Source of the DNA: Gigaspora margarita | Taxonomy: Eukaryota > Glomeromycota > Glomeromycetes > Diversisporales > Gigasporaceae | Reading direction: 5' to 3' | Length of the DNA stretch: 64,000 bases | NCBI GenBank assembly: GCA_009809945.1 | Contig: WTPW01000489.1 | Coordinates: forward strand, 145,173-209,172 | Program-made: the position numbers and the translations under genes | In this document: piece after piece, positions 1 to 10,739 of the stretch | How the letters are laid out: each line of letters starts with the position of its first letter | Numbering within the stretch: position 1 is the first letter of the stretch | Notes under the pieces: generated by a model | What the model saw: only the letters and a program-made list of their open reading frames with translations | Database searches by the model: none | Told to the model about the DNA's origin: nothing

Positions 1-300
1 AATATAATAGTTTATTTTTTTTGGTTTCATTTTTTTAATTTTTTTTGGTTTCGTTTTTTTTGGATTTATTTTTTTTTGTCATTTTTTTTATAATAATATA
101 TAATATATGTAATATTTAAAATATAATATATAATAAAAAAATAAAATTTTATATTAAATAGCGAAAACTTGTGATTATTGTATATTTAATAAATTAAAAT
201 ATTATATAATAATAATAAATAAAAAAAAATTTATAATTAAATTGCGAAAACTTGTGAAAACCTGTAAAATGTTCAAAAAGCATGATTATGTGAATATAAT

Positions 301-440
301 AATTATTAATTGATATCACTATCGATAGTAATCGATTAACTGGATATGTATCGATTACTATCACTATCGATTTCTATCGATAGGGGTGTTGATAATCGAT
401 ATATATCTTACCGGTTAGTAATCGATATATATCTATATAT
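301..440. repeat. Cluster of TATCGATT/ATCGAT words
   Basis: About eight ATCGAT palindromes occur within 140 bases, in a surround that otherwise lacks them. A comparable cluster lies at 62360-62580. Bases 1-300 are simple T- and A-rich sequence with no gene. The function is unknown; it could be the terminal region of a transposable element (a GGGGTGTTGATAATCGAT stretch is present). Confidence 0.5.
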
Positions 441-470
441 AAAATTTGCTGATGGTGTGTTCTTACAAAG

Positions 471-1165
471 AATTAGAAGTTTGGGTTGGCTTGTATAAGA
501 TTTTGAAAAGTTGTTTGTTTTCTTGCAAAAGTGTTCTTGTAAGTGCTGAAATAAAAATAAAATGAAAAAAAATTAAAAAATAAATAAAAAAAAAATTGAA
601 AAAAAACAAAATAAAAACCAAAAAAATGAAATAAAAACAAAAAATAAAAGAAAATAAAAAACAAAATGAAAACAAAAAAGTGAAAAAAAAACAAAATAAA
701 AGATCTAATTATAAACAAAAGATCTAATCTGATCTTGTAGTATAGAATTTGAACATTATCAAAATAATTTGAACTATTTTGAAAAATCAGTTTAATTCAT
801 AATCCAGGTTACAGATTTACTAATCCATTTTCTAGTCCTTAAATATGGGTAGCTTGTACAAGATTCGAAAAGTTGGTTGTTTTTTTGCAAAGGTGTTCTT
901 GTAAAGTACTGAATAAAATAAAATAAAAAAAATTAAAAAGTAAATAAATAAATAAAAATTTAAAAAAATAAAATTACAATAAAAAATGAAATAAAAACAA
1001 AAAAGTGAAAAAAAACAAAATAGAAGATCAAATTATAAACAAAAGATCTAACCTGAACTTGTAGTACAGAATTTGAACATTATTGAACTATTTCAACCTA
1101 TTTTGAAAAATTAGTCTAATGCGCAATCCAAATTACAGATCTACTGATCCAGCTTGGTTTCCTAG
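471..1165 (+). repeat. Duplicated A-rich interspersed repeat
   Basis: Two direct copies lie at about 471-835 and 845-1165. Each runs in the same order: GGCTTGTATAAGATT-like head, TTGCAAAAGTGTTCTTGTAA, an A-rich low-complexity body, AGATCTAATCTGATCTTGTAG, then an ACAGATCTACTGATCC-like tail. A third copy is inverted at about 62825-63130. The long AT-rich frames here encode only F/Y/K runs and are not genes. Confidence 0.75.
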
Positions 1166-1169
1166 TCCT

Positions 1170-1320
1170 AAAATATTTGAAAGGGATTCCAAATATTTTG
1201 TAATATATTTCAAAATATTTCATAATATATTTCAAAATATTTCGAAATTACTTTGTTATATTTTGAAAATTTGATATTTCGAAATATTACAAAATAAATT
1301 ACAAAATAATTTGCTTATAT
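1170..1320. repeat. AATATTTCGAAATATT palindromic tract
   Basis: Overlapping self-complementary words of the type ATATTTCAAAATATTTC can fold on themselves. The same words follow the inverted copy of the flanking repeat at 62800-62825, so this is probably the distal part of the same repeat family. Confidence 0.45.
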
Positions 1321-1948
1321 TACAGTTTGTAAGATCTTATATAAGATTATGCTATTATAAATTTGCTGATATATTAAGTGAAAAGAAGTTAAAAATACAT
1401 TTTTACTAGCATATTAAGTGGCTTTTTTCTCATCTAGTTACTAAAATTCAAGAATGGAAGAGCCAGGATGTATTTTTGTAGATCTTATTAAAAAGTATAA
1501 TAGAATTAAATTAGCCTCTTGTGGAATGAAAGAATGTCAAAAATGGTGAGGTGTAAAGGTCTGAAAACCAATAAATGACTTAAACTTTATTATAATTATA
1601 TTTCTGAACTTACTAATCTTCTTTTTTCTTTGGACAAATATGTGATTTGTGAAATGCATTATAATCATCTTTTTGCTAATCCTAAATTTTATGAGTCTCT
1701 TGTAGGTTCCTCAAGTTCTTCTCAAAAAACAAAAGCTCCTGACTTAAAAATAATATCAATCTAGCAATTGAACTTGATAAAACCAAGTGCTTTTAGATAC
1801 TACTCAACAAAAAAATTAGCAAATATTGAAATTAATAGAGAATCTCAACAGTCAAATTGAATGAATGCATTAGCATCTCAAAGATCAAAGTCATGAAATA
1901 GAAAACTTAAAAAAACAACTACAAGGGTCTTATAAAGATATGATTGTA

Positions 1949-2578
1949 TAGTCTTGTGCAAAAAGATTTGTACCTCAAACAGCTCTGATTCAAAATTTTT
2001 TGTACAAATTAATTTTGGATTTTTTTAATTTAATATAATCATTAGGTTATCAGATTAATAAAAATAAAATTTTTTTGATAATTTTATTGATTCAATAAAA
2101 AAATTTATTAATAGTAGCTTTTTTTAATAATTTTTACTATATAATTTACTATAGTAATTTTTATAATTTTTATATATGTGTATATAGTAAAAAAAATCAA
2201 ATCATCTTGCTTAAAAGCTTAATTTCTTCACAACCAGTAATTCAATTTTGCTCAAATTTTAACCATATCTTTATCATATGCACATTAATGCACTTGCGTA
2301 GTACAAACTCATACAACTGCATATTGGTTGCGAAATTATTTAAAATATCTTTTTTTTTAAAAAAAAATATCTTTTTTTTTTTGAATACAGCAAATTGTGC
2401 ATGCATAATTATTAAAATAAAACAATGTTATAAGAATAAAAATAACATAAAAAGTTAGATTAAAACCTATTTTATTTGATATTAAAAAATTTTTAATAAT
2501 TAATCAAAGATATAAAAACTTTTACATAGTGTTGAAATTACAAATTTTTTGAGATACAAATCTTTCTGCACCAGACCA
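1949..2578. mobile_element. TIR element, TA target duplication, 630 bp
   Basis: The left end TAGTCTTGTGCAAAAAGATT is matched by the inverted right end (TGGTCTGGTGCAGAAAGATT when complemented). TA lies on both sides (1947-1948, 2579-2580). TA duplication and size fit a non-autonomous Tc1/mariner-type element. It interrupts the 1455-10735 pseudogene. The 83-codon frame inside is AT-rich noise. Confidence 0.65.
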
Positions 2579-2594
2579 TAATATGAAATTTGTA

Positions 2595-3036
2595 CAGTAC
2601 TGGACAGCAAAATCCATCTATTTTTTTTTAAAAGCACCAAAAAATTTGAGAACTTATAACGATTCTAATTGGCTAATTTTTGCTTAACAAAATTATGATT
2701 GGTTAAAACTATAAAATGATTTTTTTTATATAATAAGTGCAAATTTTGGATTTATACTGTATTTAGTAATTTTAATAAAAATATTAACTAATCAAATCAC
2801 AAGCATGTGATTAAGTAGCAATCTTATTGGTCAATTGTCCTGCACAAATTTCTACTTTACTATAAAAGTTGCTGAACTTTAAACCTTTATAAATTCTTTA
2901 AAAATCAAGATATTAAAAATCTGTCTTACAGATTTGTAGTTTAGGTTACAAATAAAAAATTTAAATAATTACTTGTGAAATTATTAGAGTTTAAACAATA
3001 CCAAAAAAAATAGATGATTTTTGCTATCCGTTACTG
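2595..3036. mobile_element. TIR element, TA target duplication, 442 bp
   Basis: The left end CAGTACTGGACAGCAAAATC is mirrored at the right end (complement CAGTAACGGATAGCAAAAAT). TA duplications lie at 2593-2594 and 3037-3038. It is a Tc1/mariner-like MITE inserted just 16 bases from the preceding one, inside the same pseudogene. Confidence 0.7.
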
Positions 3037-3735
3037 TATTAATAGAATTTAAAAATAATAAAGTTCTTATTAATCAGTGGAGTATGAGGTTTGCTAGTTA
3101 GCAAAAACATATTGATTCAATTATTGAAATGGCCAAAGCAGAGCATGTATCATTACTAAATAATTTGGATTTCTTGATCCAAAATAGTAACAGGTTTTTT
3201 TAGAGATTCTCATAGTATATAGCCCTCGGGAATGGCTCAATGATCATAATAAAGTTGTGTTAGATTTGTTGAGACTCTAGTTTAGAATAATTTTAGCATT
3301 GATATCTTAAGTACAAAAAAGCTTTTTAAAGCTGCTGTTGCTATTAATTCAATATACAGAGCTTGACATAATAAGTATATAACAGAAATTCATCTTGCTA
3401 CTTCATTTATTAAATATACAGTTGAACAATCAAAGTTGTTATTAATGTAAATAATCACATAACAAGTTGTAGAGCTATAATAGATTTTTAAAGTAGCAAA
3501 ATGAATTATCAAAACAAGTGTAGCTATTACCTGAGAGCAGTGTTGTATAGTTTGGCTGTTCACAGCCATTTTTGGCTTGCGCATATCCAAAATTGTTCAA
3601 ATGTTCTAGATTGTCCAAAGCTTGTTCAGGCTTTATGATTAATAAATCTATCTAAAAAATATATAGCTATATATTTTTTAGGTGCTGGACACATTTAAGT
3701 TAAAATTAAAATAGGTTATCTTAATAAAATTTTAA

Positions 3736-4525
3736 TTGATGATCTGCTAGTCATCTGGTGCAAGATTATAGTGTAACATGATGCAGATCACTATATAAAT
3801 TACATAAGGCTGTTTGAAGTTGATTCTTTGGTTAACATCACTTTTCCAGAACTCTCAGAAGGGGAAGGGGGATAAAACGAAATGAACATATGAAACGAAC
3901 ATATAAAAATGAACAAAATGTGCCAAATTGATTGGTTGATATAAATCAGATGACTGGCGAGAGTCATCCAGCATTTGATTGGCTATTCATTTTTGGAGGG
4001 AGGTGGGGAGACTTCAGCTGGAGGTTATGTTAACCAAAAATTAACTTCAAACAGCCTAAGCAGGAAATGCCAAGATTTTTTGACAATCATTCATATAAAA
4101 TTTTTTTTACTAAGTTAACAGCTAATGCCACTAATTGAAAGTTGTAGAGCTCACTGAGACATATCTAAAGAAGGTGAGATCGTCCAAATTGGACCAGTGG
4201 TTGATGAAATATCTTTAAAAAATGATCAGCTAACTATATAAAATTACTATGTAAACAATAGTTTGTTTACATAGTAATTTTATATAGTCAACCAATCATT
4301 TTTTAAAGATATTTCAGCAACTACTGGTCCAATTTGAACTATTTCACCTCCTTTAGATGCGTCTTAGTGAGCTCTACAACTTTTAATTAGTGGGCATTAG
4401 CTATTAACTTAGTACAAAAAAAATTTTCTTTAGAGACACTCAGCATTTACACCCTATATGATAAACATATAAGATCTGTGTCACATTACACTATTATCTT
4501 CACCAGATAACTGGTGGATCATCAA
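3736..4525. mobile_element. piggyBac-like MITE, TTAA duplication, 790 bp
   Basis: The ends are TTGATGATCTGC and, inverted, GATCATCAA. TTAA is duplicated at 3732-3735 and 4526-4529. The matching position in the clean host element holds a single TTAA (55799-55802), which proves insertion. TTAA duplication is the hallmark of piggyBac-type transposition. The centre (4106-4435) is a long near-perfect palindrome. A partial relative lies at 13634-13880. Confidence 0.85.
3808..4056. mobile_element. Tourist/PIF-Harbinger-like MITE, TAA duplication, 249 bp
   Basis: Terminal inverted repeats GGCTGTTTGAAGTT and AACTTCAAACAGCC are exact; the similarity extends inward to TTGGTTAACAT. TAA lies on both sides (3805-3807, 4057-4059). 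It sits inside the TTAA element and is the fourth layer of the nest. Confidence 0.8.
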
Positions 4526-4699
4526 TTAAGTAATTTTACTTTATTTAATTGTCCAAAATTGTTCAAAATTGTCCAAATTATTGTCCAAAGCTGTTCTATG
4601 ACAATATTTCTAAGGGTCTTTTATTTGTTGCATTTAATAATAAGCAAAAAGGATAGAAGAATTATCTAGATCGAGGATTCAATATGGTCACTTACCATA

Positions 4700-4948
4700 T
4701 GGGGGTGAGTTAATAGAAATCAAGCAAATTTTTTTTAGTAACTTTTTTTTAAAAGTTTAAATCAAAATAATTTAAAAAGGACTTAATCAAATTTGATAAT
4801 TTTTTTAAATTAATTCTATATGTTTATAAAATTGATTTTAAAAAAATTTTTATTAAATTTGGTAAAATTTTTGTTAAATTATTTCTTTTCAAGTTTCAAA
4901 AAAATTTTATTATAAAAAATTTGCTTGCTTTCTATTGACTCACCCTCA
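4700..4948. mobile_element. Tc1/mariner-like MITE, TA duplication, 249 bp
   Basis: The ends are TGGGGGTGAGTTAATAGAAA and its inverse TTTCTATTGACTCACCCTCA, flanked by TA (4698-4699, 4949-4950). Removing the element with one TA makes the surrounding pseudogene read MVTYHIVTSFIAFN without interruption. A relative lies at about 14077-14556. Confidence 0.85.
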
Positions 4949-5545
4949 TATTGTAACCAGTTTTATTGCTTTTAATATATTGTCTGAAAATAAAACTCAA
5001 TATACTAATTTACCTTGGGCATATAATTCTTTTGATAGATCACAATTCAATGAACTTTTTAATATCAGCACTTAGATGAATGAAGTCATCAATAAGGAGT
5101 TATATTTTTATCTTGCTGAGGTTCTAAAATTATTGTCTGAAAAAAATTATCATCCACTAACACTATTGACTCACTTGTAGCATCTACCCCAACCAATACT
5201 ACCAAGATGAAAACATGTCCTGGTTGCAATTTGAAAAATATTGAAAATTGAAAAAAATGTCCAAATTGCCAAATGGAACTATCTACATTGGCTGAAATCC
5301 AAAAAGAGCAAGTAGTTAAAATTGCAAATGAATTAATAAATCAACTAATTAATTCTCTAATTTTCAAGCCTTACAAGATAAATGAAGAACAAAGCAATAC
5401 ATCTGTTTCTAAGATCAGTTTACTAGCAAGTTACTAATCAAAAAGTCAATACTCCTAATATTTATATTTCCAACCCAATTAATGTTATTTCTAGCTCGAT
5501 TACTAATATTAAAAATTTTATTACACATAGAAAAAATATCTGGTA

Positions 5546-5728
5546 CAGTCAACTCCTGCAATAGTCACATCCGAAATAGTCACATTTTCTTGAGACTATA
5601 TACCAATCATTTGCAGTAATATAAAATTAACTCTCGCTATAATACATGATGTGACTATTATTATGTTTCTCTCACTATAGTCACTTCAAGTTTCTGCTAG
5701 ACAGTATGACTATAGTGGGAGTAGACTG
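5546..5728. mobile_element. Tc1/mariner-like MITE, TA duplication, 183 bp
   Basis: Ends CAGTCAACTCCTGCAATAGT and the inverse ACTATAGTGGGAGTAGACTG lie between TA dinucleotides (5544-5545, 5729-5730). CAGT-started ends and TA duplication fit Tc1/mariner. It lies between the zinc-ribbon and the LHEEMNM parts of the pseudogene. Confidence 0.85.
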
Positions 5729-6502
5729 TATTAGGAATAGAACTCATAATGGATAGTAGTAACTTGTGATAGTGTTCCATACAATTTTGCTACCAAGTTA
5801 AAAGAAAAATACTCTTGGTTAATTCTTGTACCAGGGCAACTACATGAAGAAATGAATATGCTTCATGCATTTGTAGAACTGAATTGGTAAATTATTTAGT
5901 TAGGAGGTTTCAAAGTTAAAATTAGAAATTCATATTTTATTTTTCTAATTTATAATACAACATAGTAAAAATACTATCAAAAAAATTCTATTTATTTTTG
6001 AAATGCATCACTTATTTGTTAATTTGTAACTCCATTATTTTTTTTATATGTATTTTTATTATTTTATTATTAATTTTTTTCACATATATATTATAGTAAT
6101 CAATCTAAAATGATATGCAATATGTCAGGGCTATCAGACCAAAAACCAGCTCAAGAAATGCACCAATACTCATAAATCCTAGGATTCTATTTGTTTTATA
6201 TATCATCAAATGATAGTTATAGACTTCTATAGCTATATGTAAAAAGCTATTCTACTCTATTAGTTGAAGAATATTTGCATAGATAAAAGATCAGCAAGAT
6301 CTTTTTTACTTAATAAAATACAAACAAGTCAGTTATTGATACTAGGAGCTATACATGGGTATCTAAATTATTTTTTAAAAAATAATTTCACCAAACATTT
6401 TGATATTGTTAGTTTGTTTATATGAATTCCACAAAGTGTCTATACTATTAATATATTTTGATATAAAAAAAATAATAATTTCATAAAAATTTTGACAATT
6501 AA

Positions 6503-7015
6503 TAGCAGGGGGTACATAGATTATTTATCATATGATTTTAGTGGTACAATTAGATTTATTTAGAAATTAAAAATGTGCTATAATAAAACTTTTTATAGTT
6601 GTAATCAAATTTGGCTAAAATTTTATAATATATAGAACAAAATGCACATTATATAATAGTAAAATTTTAATAAAGTATATATTTAAAACAATTATACTTT
6701 TATATATTATAAAGTTTCCTCCGATTGGCTCAAATTTCCTCCAGTTACACAAAATAATTAATTTTGATTGGTCGATATCATATGATCATCATATGATTTT
6801 GTAAACAACTTTTGACAACTAAAATTTAAATTATCATAACTTGACGAATATTCAACCAATTTTAATAAATTTGGTATTTTTAAAATTAGAAAAACCTGCT
6901 CTATAATCTTATTTAATAGTTAAAAATGATTTGCTTAAAAAATTTTACAAAATTTTATAAAGAATAAATCAATACCACGAATTTTATATATAATTTACAA
7001 TTTGTATCCCTACCC
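6503..7015. mobile_element. piggyBac-like MITE copy 1, TTAA duplication, 513 bp
   Basis: TTAA occurs at 6499-6502 and 7016-7019. The element is present again, inverted and colinear over its full length, at 44273-44781, where it is also bounded by TTAA. The terminal repeats are weak (AGGGGGTACATAGATT versus AGGGATACAAATT complement). It has no coding capacity. Confidence 0.8.
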
Positions 7016-7476
7016 TTAAGAAAATTAATTTTGCCACTAAGAAAAATTGATTTTGACAGACTAAATATCAGAATAGTTTTTTATTAAGAGGAGTAATTTT
7101 AACACTCATATATACCAGAAGCTATAGGTTTTTTTATTCTTATTAGAAATGTTATTGGCTTGAATGGCTCAGCTTAGCTTAAAGAAGCTATAGCCAAGCT
7201 ATAATTAAACCATAGTTCAAGCTATTGGCTACAATTAAAACTAAAACCAATAATTTTTTTTTAACTTTTGTATATTGGCTTAAGCTATAGCTTTAGACTA
7301 TTGACTTGGCTTGATTTTAACTTAGTTTCAAATTGTAGCTAATTTTTACGATACTGTATAAGCATGAAATAAAGCCTTTTTGCATGTTGATTAATTGATT
7401 TGTGCATTATACCCATGGGCACTAATTTGAGACATACTATTTTTGAAGATTTCAATTTTCAAAATAACACCCATAA

Positions 7477-9710
7477 GGGGGCTTCCAGAAATCAGCTGAT
7501 TTAGGGGTGGGGTGGGTCAGCTGAAGTATCAGGTATAATACTGGCTGGAATTATTAAACTCTAGCCAAAATTAAGAAAATTTTTTTAGCCCAAATTATAA
7601 ATTTATTAATAAAGCTTAATAATAAATAACCTTTGATCTACTGGACCAATTTGGATGATTTAACTACCAAAATGATCCTCTCAAAGAGAGAATTATAACA
7701 AGCATAAAATTTGTACTTCTACAGACCAGTCTCGAACCAGACTTTAGTTAAGTCTGAGTCTGGTCTGATGGACTTAGACTTTTATATTTAGACTTTTTGA
7801 GTTTGGTCTGGGTCTGCCTGAAGTCTTCAAACTGGTCTAAGTTCAAATATATTTATATGTATTTTTTTGTGCTGAACAAGTTTACTTAGTGCATGAAATT
7901 AGAATTAATGAGTAAAATTTTGTAAATCACAAGATTTTATAGAATTTTATTAATAAAATTCTATAAAATCTTATAATTCACAAATTTTTATTAATTAATT
8001 CTAATTTTATGCACTAAGTAAACTTGTTCAGCATCTAAAAATATATCAAATTGGCAGTGTTTTTTTATTTTACTTGAAATTTAGATAATAGATGCAAATT
8101 TTGGATTTTTGTCAAATTTAAGTACCTTTTCTCCAAATTTCAAGTAAAATAAAAATGCTTCTGCCGATTTAATGTATTTTTAGGTTCCGAACAAGTTTAC
8201 TTAGTACATTAAGTAAGAATTAATTAGTAAAATTTTGTGAATCATGAGATTTTATAGAATTTTATTAATAAAATTCTATAAAATCTTATGATTCACAAAA
8301 TTTTACTAATTAATTCTTACTTAATGTACTAAGTAAACTTGTTCGGAACCTAAAAATACATTAAATTGGCAGAAGCATTTTTATTTTACTTGAAATTTGG
8401 AGAAAAGATGCTTAAATTTGACTTTTTGATCAAAAATCCAAAATCATGCATCTATTCTCTAAATTTCAAGTAAAATAAAAATAATTCTGTCGTTTTGGTG
8501 TATTTTTAGGTGTTGAACAAATTTACTTAGTGCATAAAGTTAGAATTAATTAGTAAAATTTTATGAATCATAAGATTTTATAGAATCTTATTAATAAAAT
8601 TCTATAAAATCTTATAATTCACAAATTTTAATTAATTATTTCCAACCATATGCACTAAGTAAACTTGTTCAGCTCCTAAAAATACACCACAACAGCAGAA
8701 TTAATTCTATTTTACTTGAAATTTAGAGACTAGATGCATAATTTTGGATTTTTGATCAAAAAGTCAAATATAAGCATCTTTTCTTCAAATCTAAAGTAAA
8801 ATCAAAATACTTCTACTGATTTAATATATTTTTAGGTTCTGAACAAGTTTACTAAGTGCATTAAGTAAGAATTGATTAGTAAATTTTGTGAAACATAAGA
8901 TTTTATAGAATTTTATTAATAAAATTCTATAAAATCTCATGATTCACAAAGTTTTACTAATTAAATCTAACTTAATGCACTAAGTAAACTTGTTCAAAAC
9001 CTAAAAATACATTAAATTGGTAGTGTTGTTTTTATTTTACTTGAAATTTGAAGAAAAGATGCTTAAATTTGACTTTTTGATCAAAAATCCAAAATTATGC
9101 ATCTATTCTCTAAATTTCAAGTAAAATAAAATTATTTCCACCAGTTTGATGTATTTTTAGGTGCTAAACAAGTTTATTTAGCGCATAAAGTTAGAATTAA
9201 TTAATAAAAATTTGTAAATTATAAGATTTTATAGAATTTTATTAATAAAATTCTATAAAATCTTGTGATTCATAAAATTTTACTAATTAATTCTAACTTC
9301 ATGCACTAAGTAAACTTGTTCAGCACCAAAAAATATATATAAATATATTTGGACTCAGACCAGTCTGCAGACTTCGGACCAGACCCAGACTTGACTCATA
9401 TAATATTTTATAATTTATTAAATAAACATTATATAATACAAATCTATATCGATTTTATAATCTAGTGATTTGATTTTTTATAATTTTGGGTTTGTTAGAA
9501 TCCTTCTTTGAGAGGGTCATTTTGGTGGTTAAATCATCTAAATTGGTTCAGTAGATCAAAAGTTATTTATTTTTAAAGTTGATATATTTATAATAATAAT
9601 TTTAAATAAATGTAAAATTTGATTGGCTGATAGTGGTATCAGGTGTGGGGGTGGGTCTGGCCTCAGACAATTTATTAATAAAATAAATCAGCTGATTTCT
9701 GGAAGCCCCC
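7477..9710. mobile_element. PIF/Harbinger-like TIR element, TAA duplication, 2.2 kb
   Basis: Perfect 27-bp terminal inverted repeats begin GGGGGCTTCCAGAAATCAGC. TAA is duplicated at 7474-7476 and 9711-9713. A second inverted pair lies inside (about 7617-7700 and 9485-9575, with CTACTGGACCAATTTGGATG and its inverse). The middle is filled by a palindromic satellite (7730-9410). No transposase frame is visible, so it must depend on an autonomous relative. Confidence 0.85.
7730..9410. repeat. Palindromic tandem satellite, about 325 bp period, locus A
   Basis: Five palindromes are centred near 7950, 8266, 8591, 8917 and 9243. Each has arms reading GAACAAGTTTACTTAGTGCA inward to TTTTATAGAATTTTATTAAT and back. 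Spacers alternate the motif TTTATTTTACTTGAAATTTG with its inverse. The array is framed by AGTCTGAGTCTGGTCTGA-type words at both sides. The same satellite with the same frame recurs at 36475-39870. Confidence 0.85.
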
Positions 9711-9770
9711 TAAGCATTATTTCACACTTATATGGTAGTTGATGTATTATTGTATTAAATTCTTTTTTTT

Positions 9771-10735
9771 GTAGACATTTTTGTATCTTCAAGCAATTAT
9801 CAATTATCAAAAGGCCATAAAAATAAACAATTCAATTTTAAAGAAAGCTGCTAGAAGAGTATTTTTTCCTGCTTGGTCTGCAAGGCATCATCCTATTTAT
9901 TGCCTTATAGAAGCTGCTAATAAAGTCCAATTAATGAAACTTTATCCTGAAATACATAATATCATTGAGAAAATCTGTATAGTCTCTTGGTTGGTTATAG
10001 TAAGCAACTTCAAGTCCTAGATGTGATTATTAATTAGGGTAAGCAAGGCCTTAAAATCTTTAATACCTTCTGTTCTACCATTAAAAAATTGTATCATGTA
10101 ACTGTAAGAAATTTTTAAGGTAAATTCTGTACTAATTCTAATTAATTTAATTAATTACATTATAATTCGTATGCTTTAACTGATAATAAATATTAGCTAA
10201 GAAAGAACTTATTTAAAGTAATTGGGTATAACAAAGATTAGCTTTTAAAACCAAGAACATGCCCAGAATCAACTATGGAGTATTAAAGATTATGGACCCT
10301 TCTACGAAATCTCAAATTTGTAATTCTATTAAATTTGAAAACTGTTTGTCAAAGTCTGAATAGAGAATATGAATTGAATAAAGATTTGATAAATTTTGCA
10401 CCCATTGCTAAACAAGCTCAACAAAGTTTTATTTTTGATACATTTATTAATAAAGGTATTCTTCTAATATTTAGACTAATACCTGTTACAAAACAGGAAA
10501 CTGAAGCTCAGAAGGATGAAAAAAATATGACTATACCAGAAATTGTGGTAAAAATAGAACCTTTTCTTGAACTATTTGGTTAAAGTACCTAAAAAAAATA
10601 TTTGGAGCTAAGGTCAAAAAGAAAAAGTGAATTATTAGATATACTACAAGAAGTAAAAGGCCTATTAGATATGGATAATGACCCAAATGGTTCAGAAAAT
10701 TTAGAAGGTCCGCAAGAATAACTTTTTGCCTAATA
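9771..10735 (+). pseudogene. C-terminal part of the decayed multi-domain gene
   Basis: This is the longest surviving stretch of the 1455-10735 pseudogene. It reads QAIINYQKAIKINNSILKKA, then WSARHHPIYCLIEAANKVQL, then a frameshift, then EINKGLKTLIPSVPSLKNWY-like text (10025-10110). An open segment at 10335-10580 and a final acidic tail (LLDILQEVKGLLDMDN-like, about 10630-10680) follow. Several stops and shifts show it is not translated as one product. It begins just right of the 7477-9710 element. Confidence 0.65.
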
Positions 10736-10739
10736 GGTA

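Larger units (their letters stand above)
3538..4609. mobile_element. hAT-like MITE (CAGTGTTGT ends) carrying nested insertions
   Basis: The left end is CAGTGTTGTATAGTTTGGCT; the right end, TGACAATATTT, is a decayed inverse. A clean 270 bp copy of the same element lies at 55603-55872. Subterminal TGTCCAAAATTG repeats occur in both. Flanks CTGAGAG and CTAAGGG match at 5 of 7 positions, in line with the exact 7-bp duplication of the clean copy. Without the nested element at 3736-4525 its length would be about 278 bp. Confidence 0.75.
1455..10735 (+). pseudogene. Decayed multi-domain gene, disrupted by at least seven transposon insertions
   Basis: Coding pieces in one consistent order and strand remain at about 1455-1946, 3045-3537, 4610-4697, 4951-5543, 5731-5890, 6115-6490 and 9771-10735, all with stops and frameshifts. 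Recognisable parts are MEEPGCIFVDLIKKYN near the start, NKQKG then a YLDRGFN-like motif (about 4640-4690), a zinc ribbon CPGC...CPNC (about 5215-5265), PGQLHEEMNMLHAFVELNW (about 5830-5890), KHFDIV...INIFWYKK-like text (about 6390-6470) and a C-terminal QAIINYQKAIK...WSARHHPIYCLIEAA block (9786-9930). Removing the seven insertions leaves roughly 4 kb. I recall similar repeated proteins in Rhizophagus. The PGxLHxEMNM motif resembles transposon-associated DUF6589-type proteins, but that is unproven. It is probably a mobile-element gene rather than a host gene. Confidence 0.7.

Noticed and set aside
463..718. Two overlapping 70-81 codon frames on the minus strand
   Set aside because: They are F/Y/I runs from A-rich low-complexity DNA, within a repeat.
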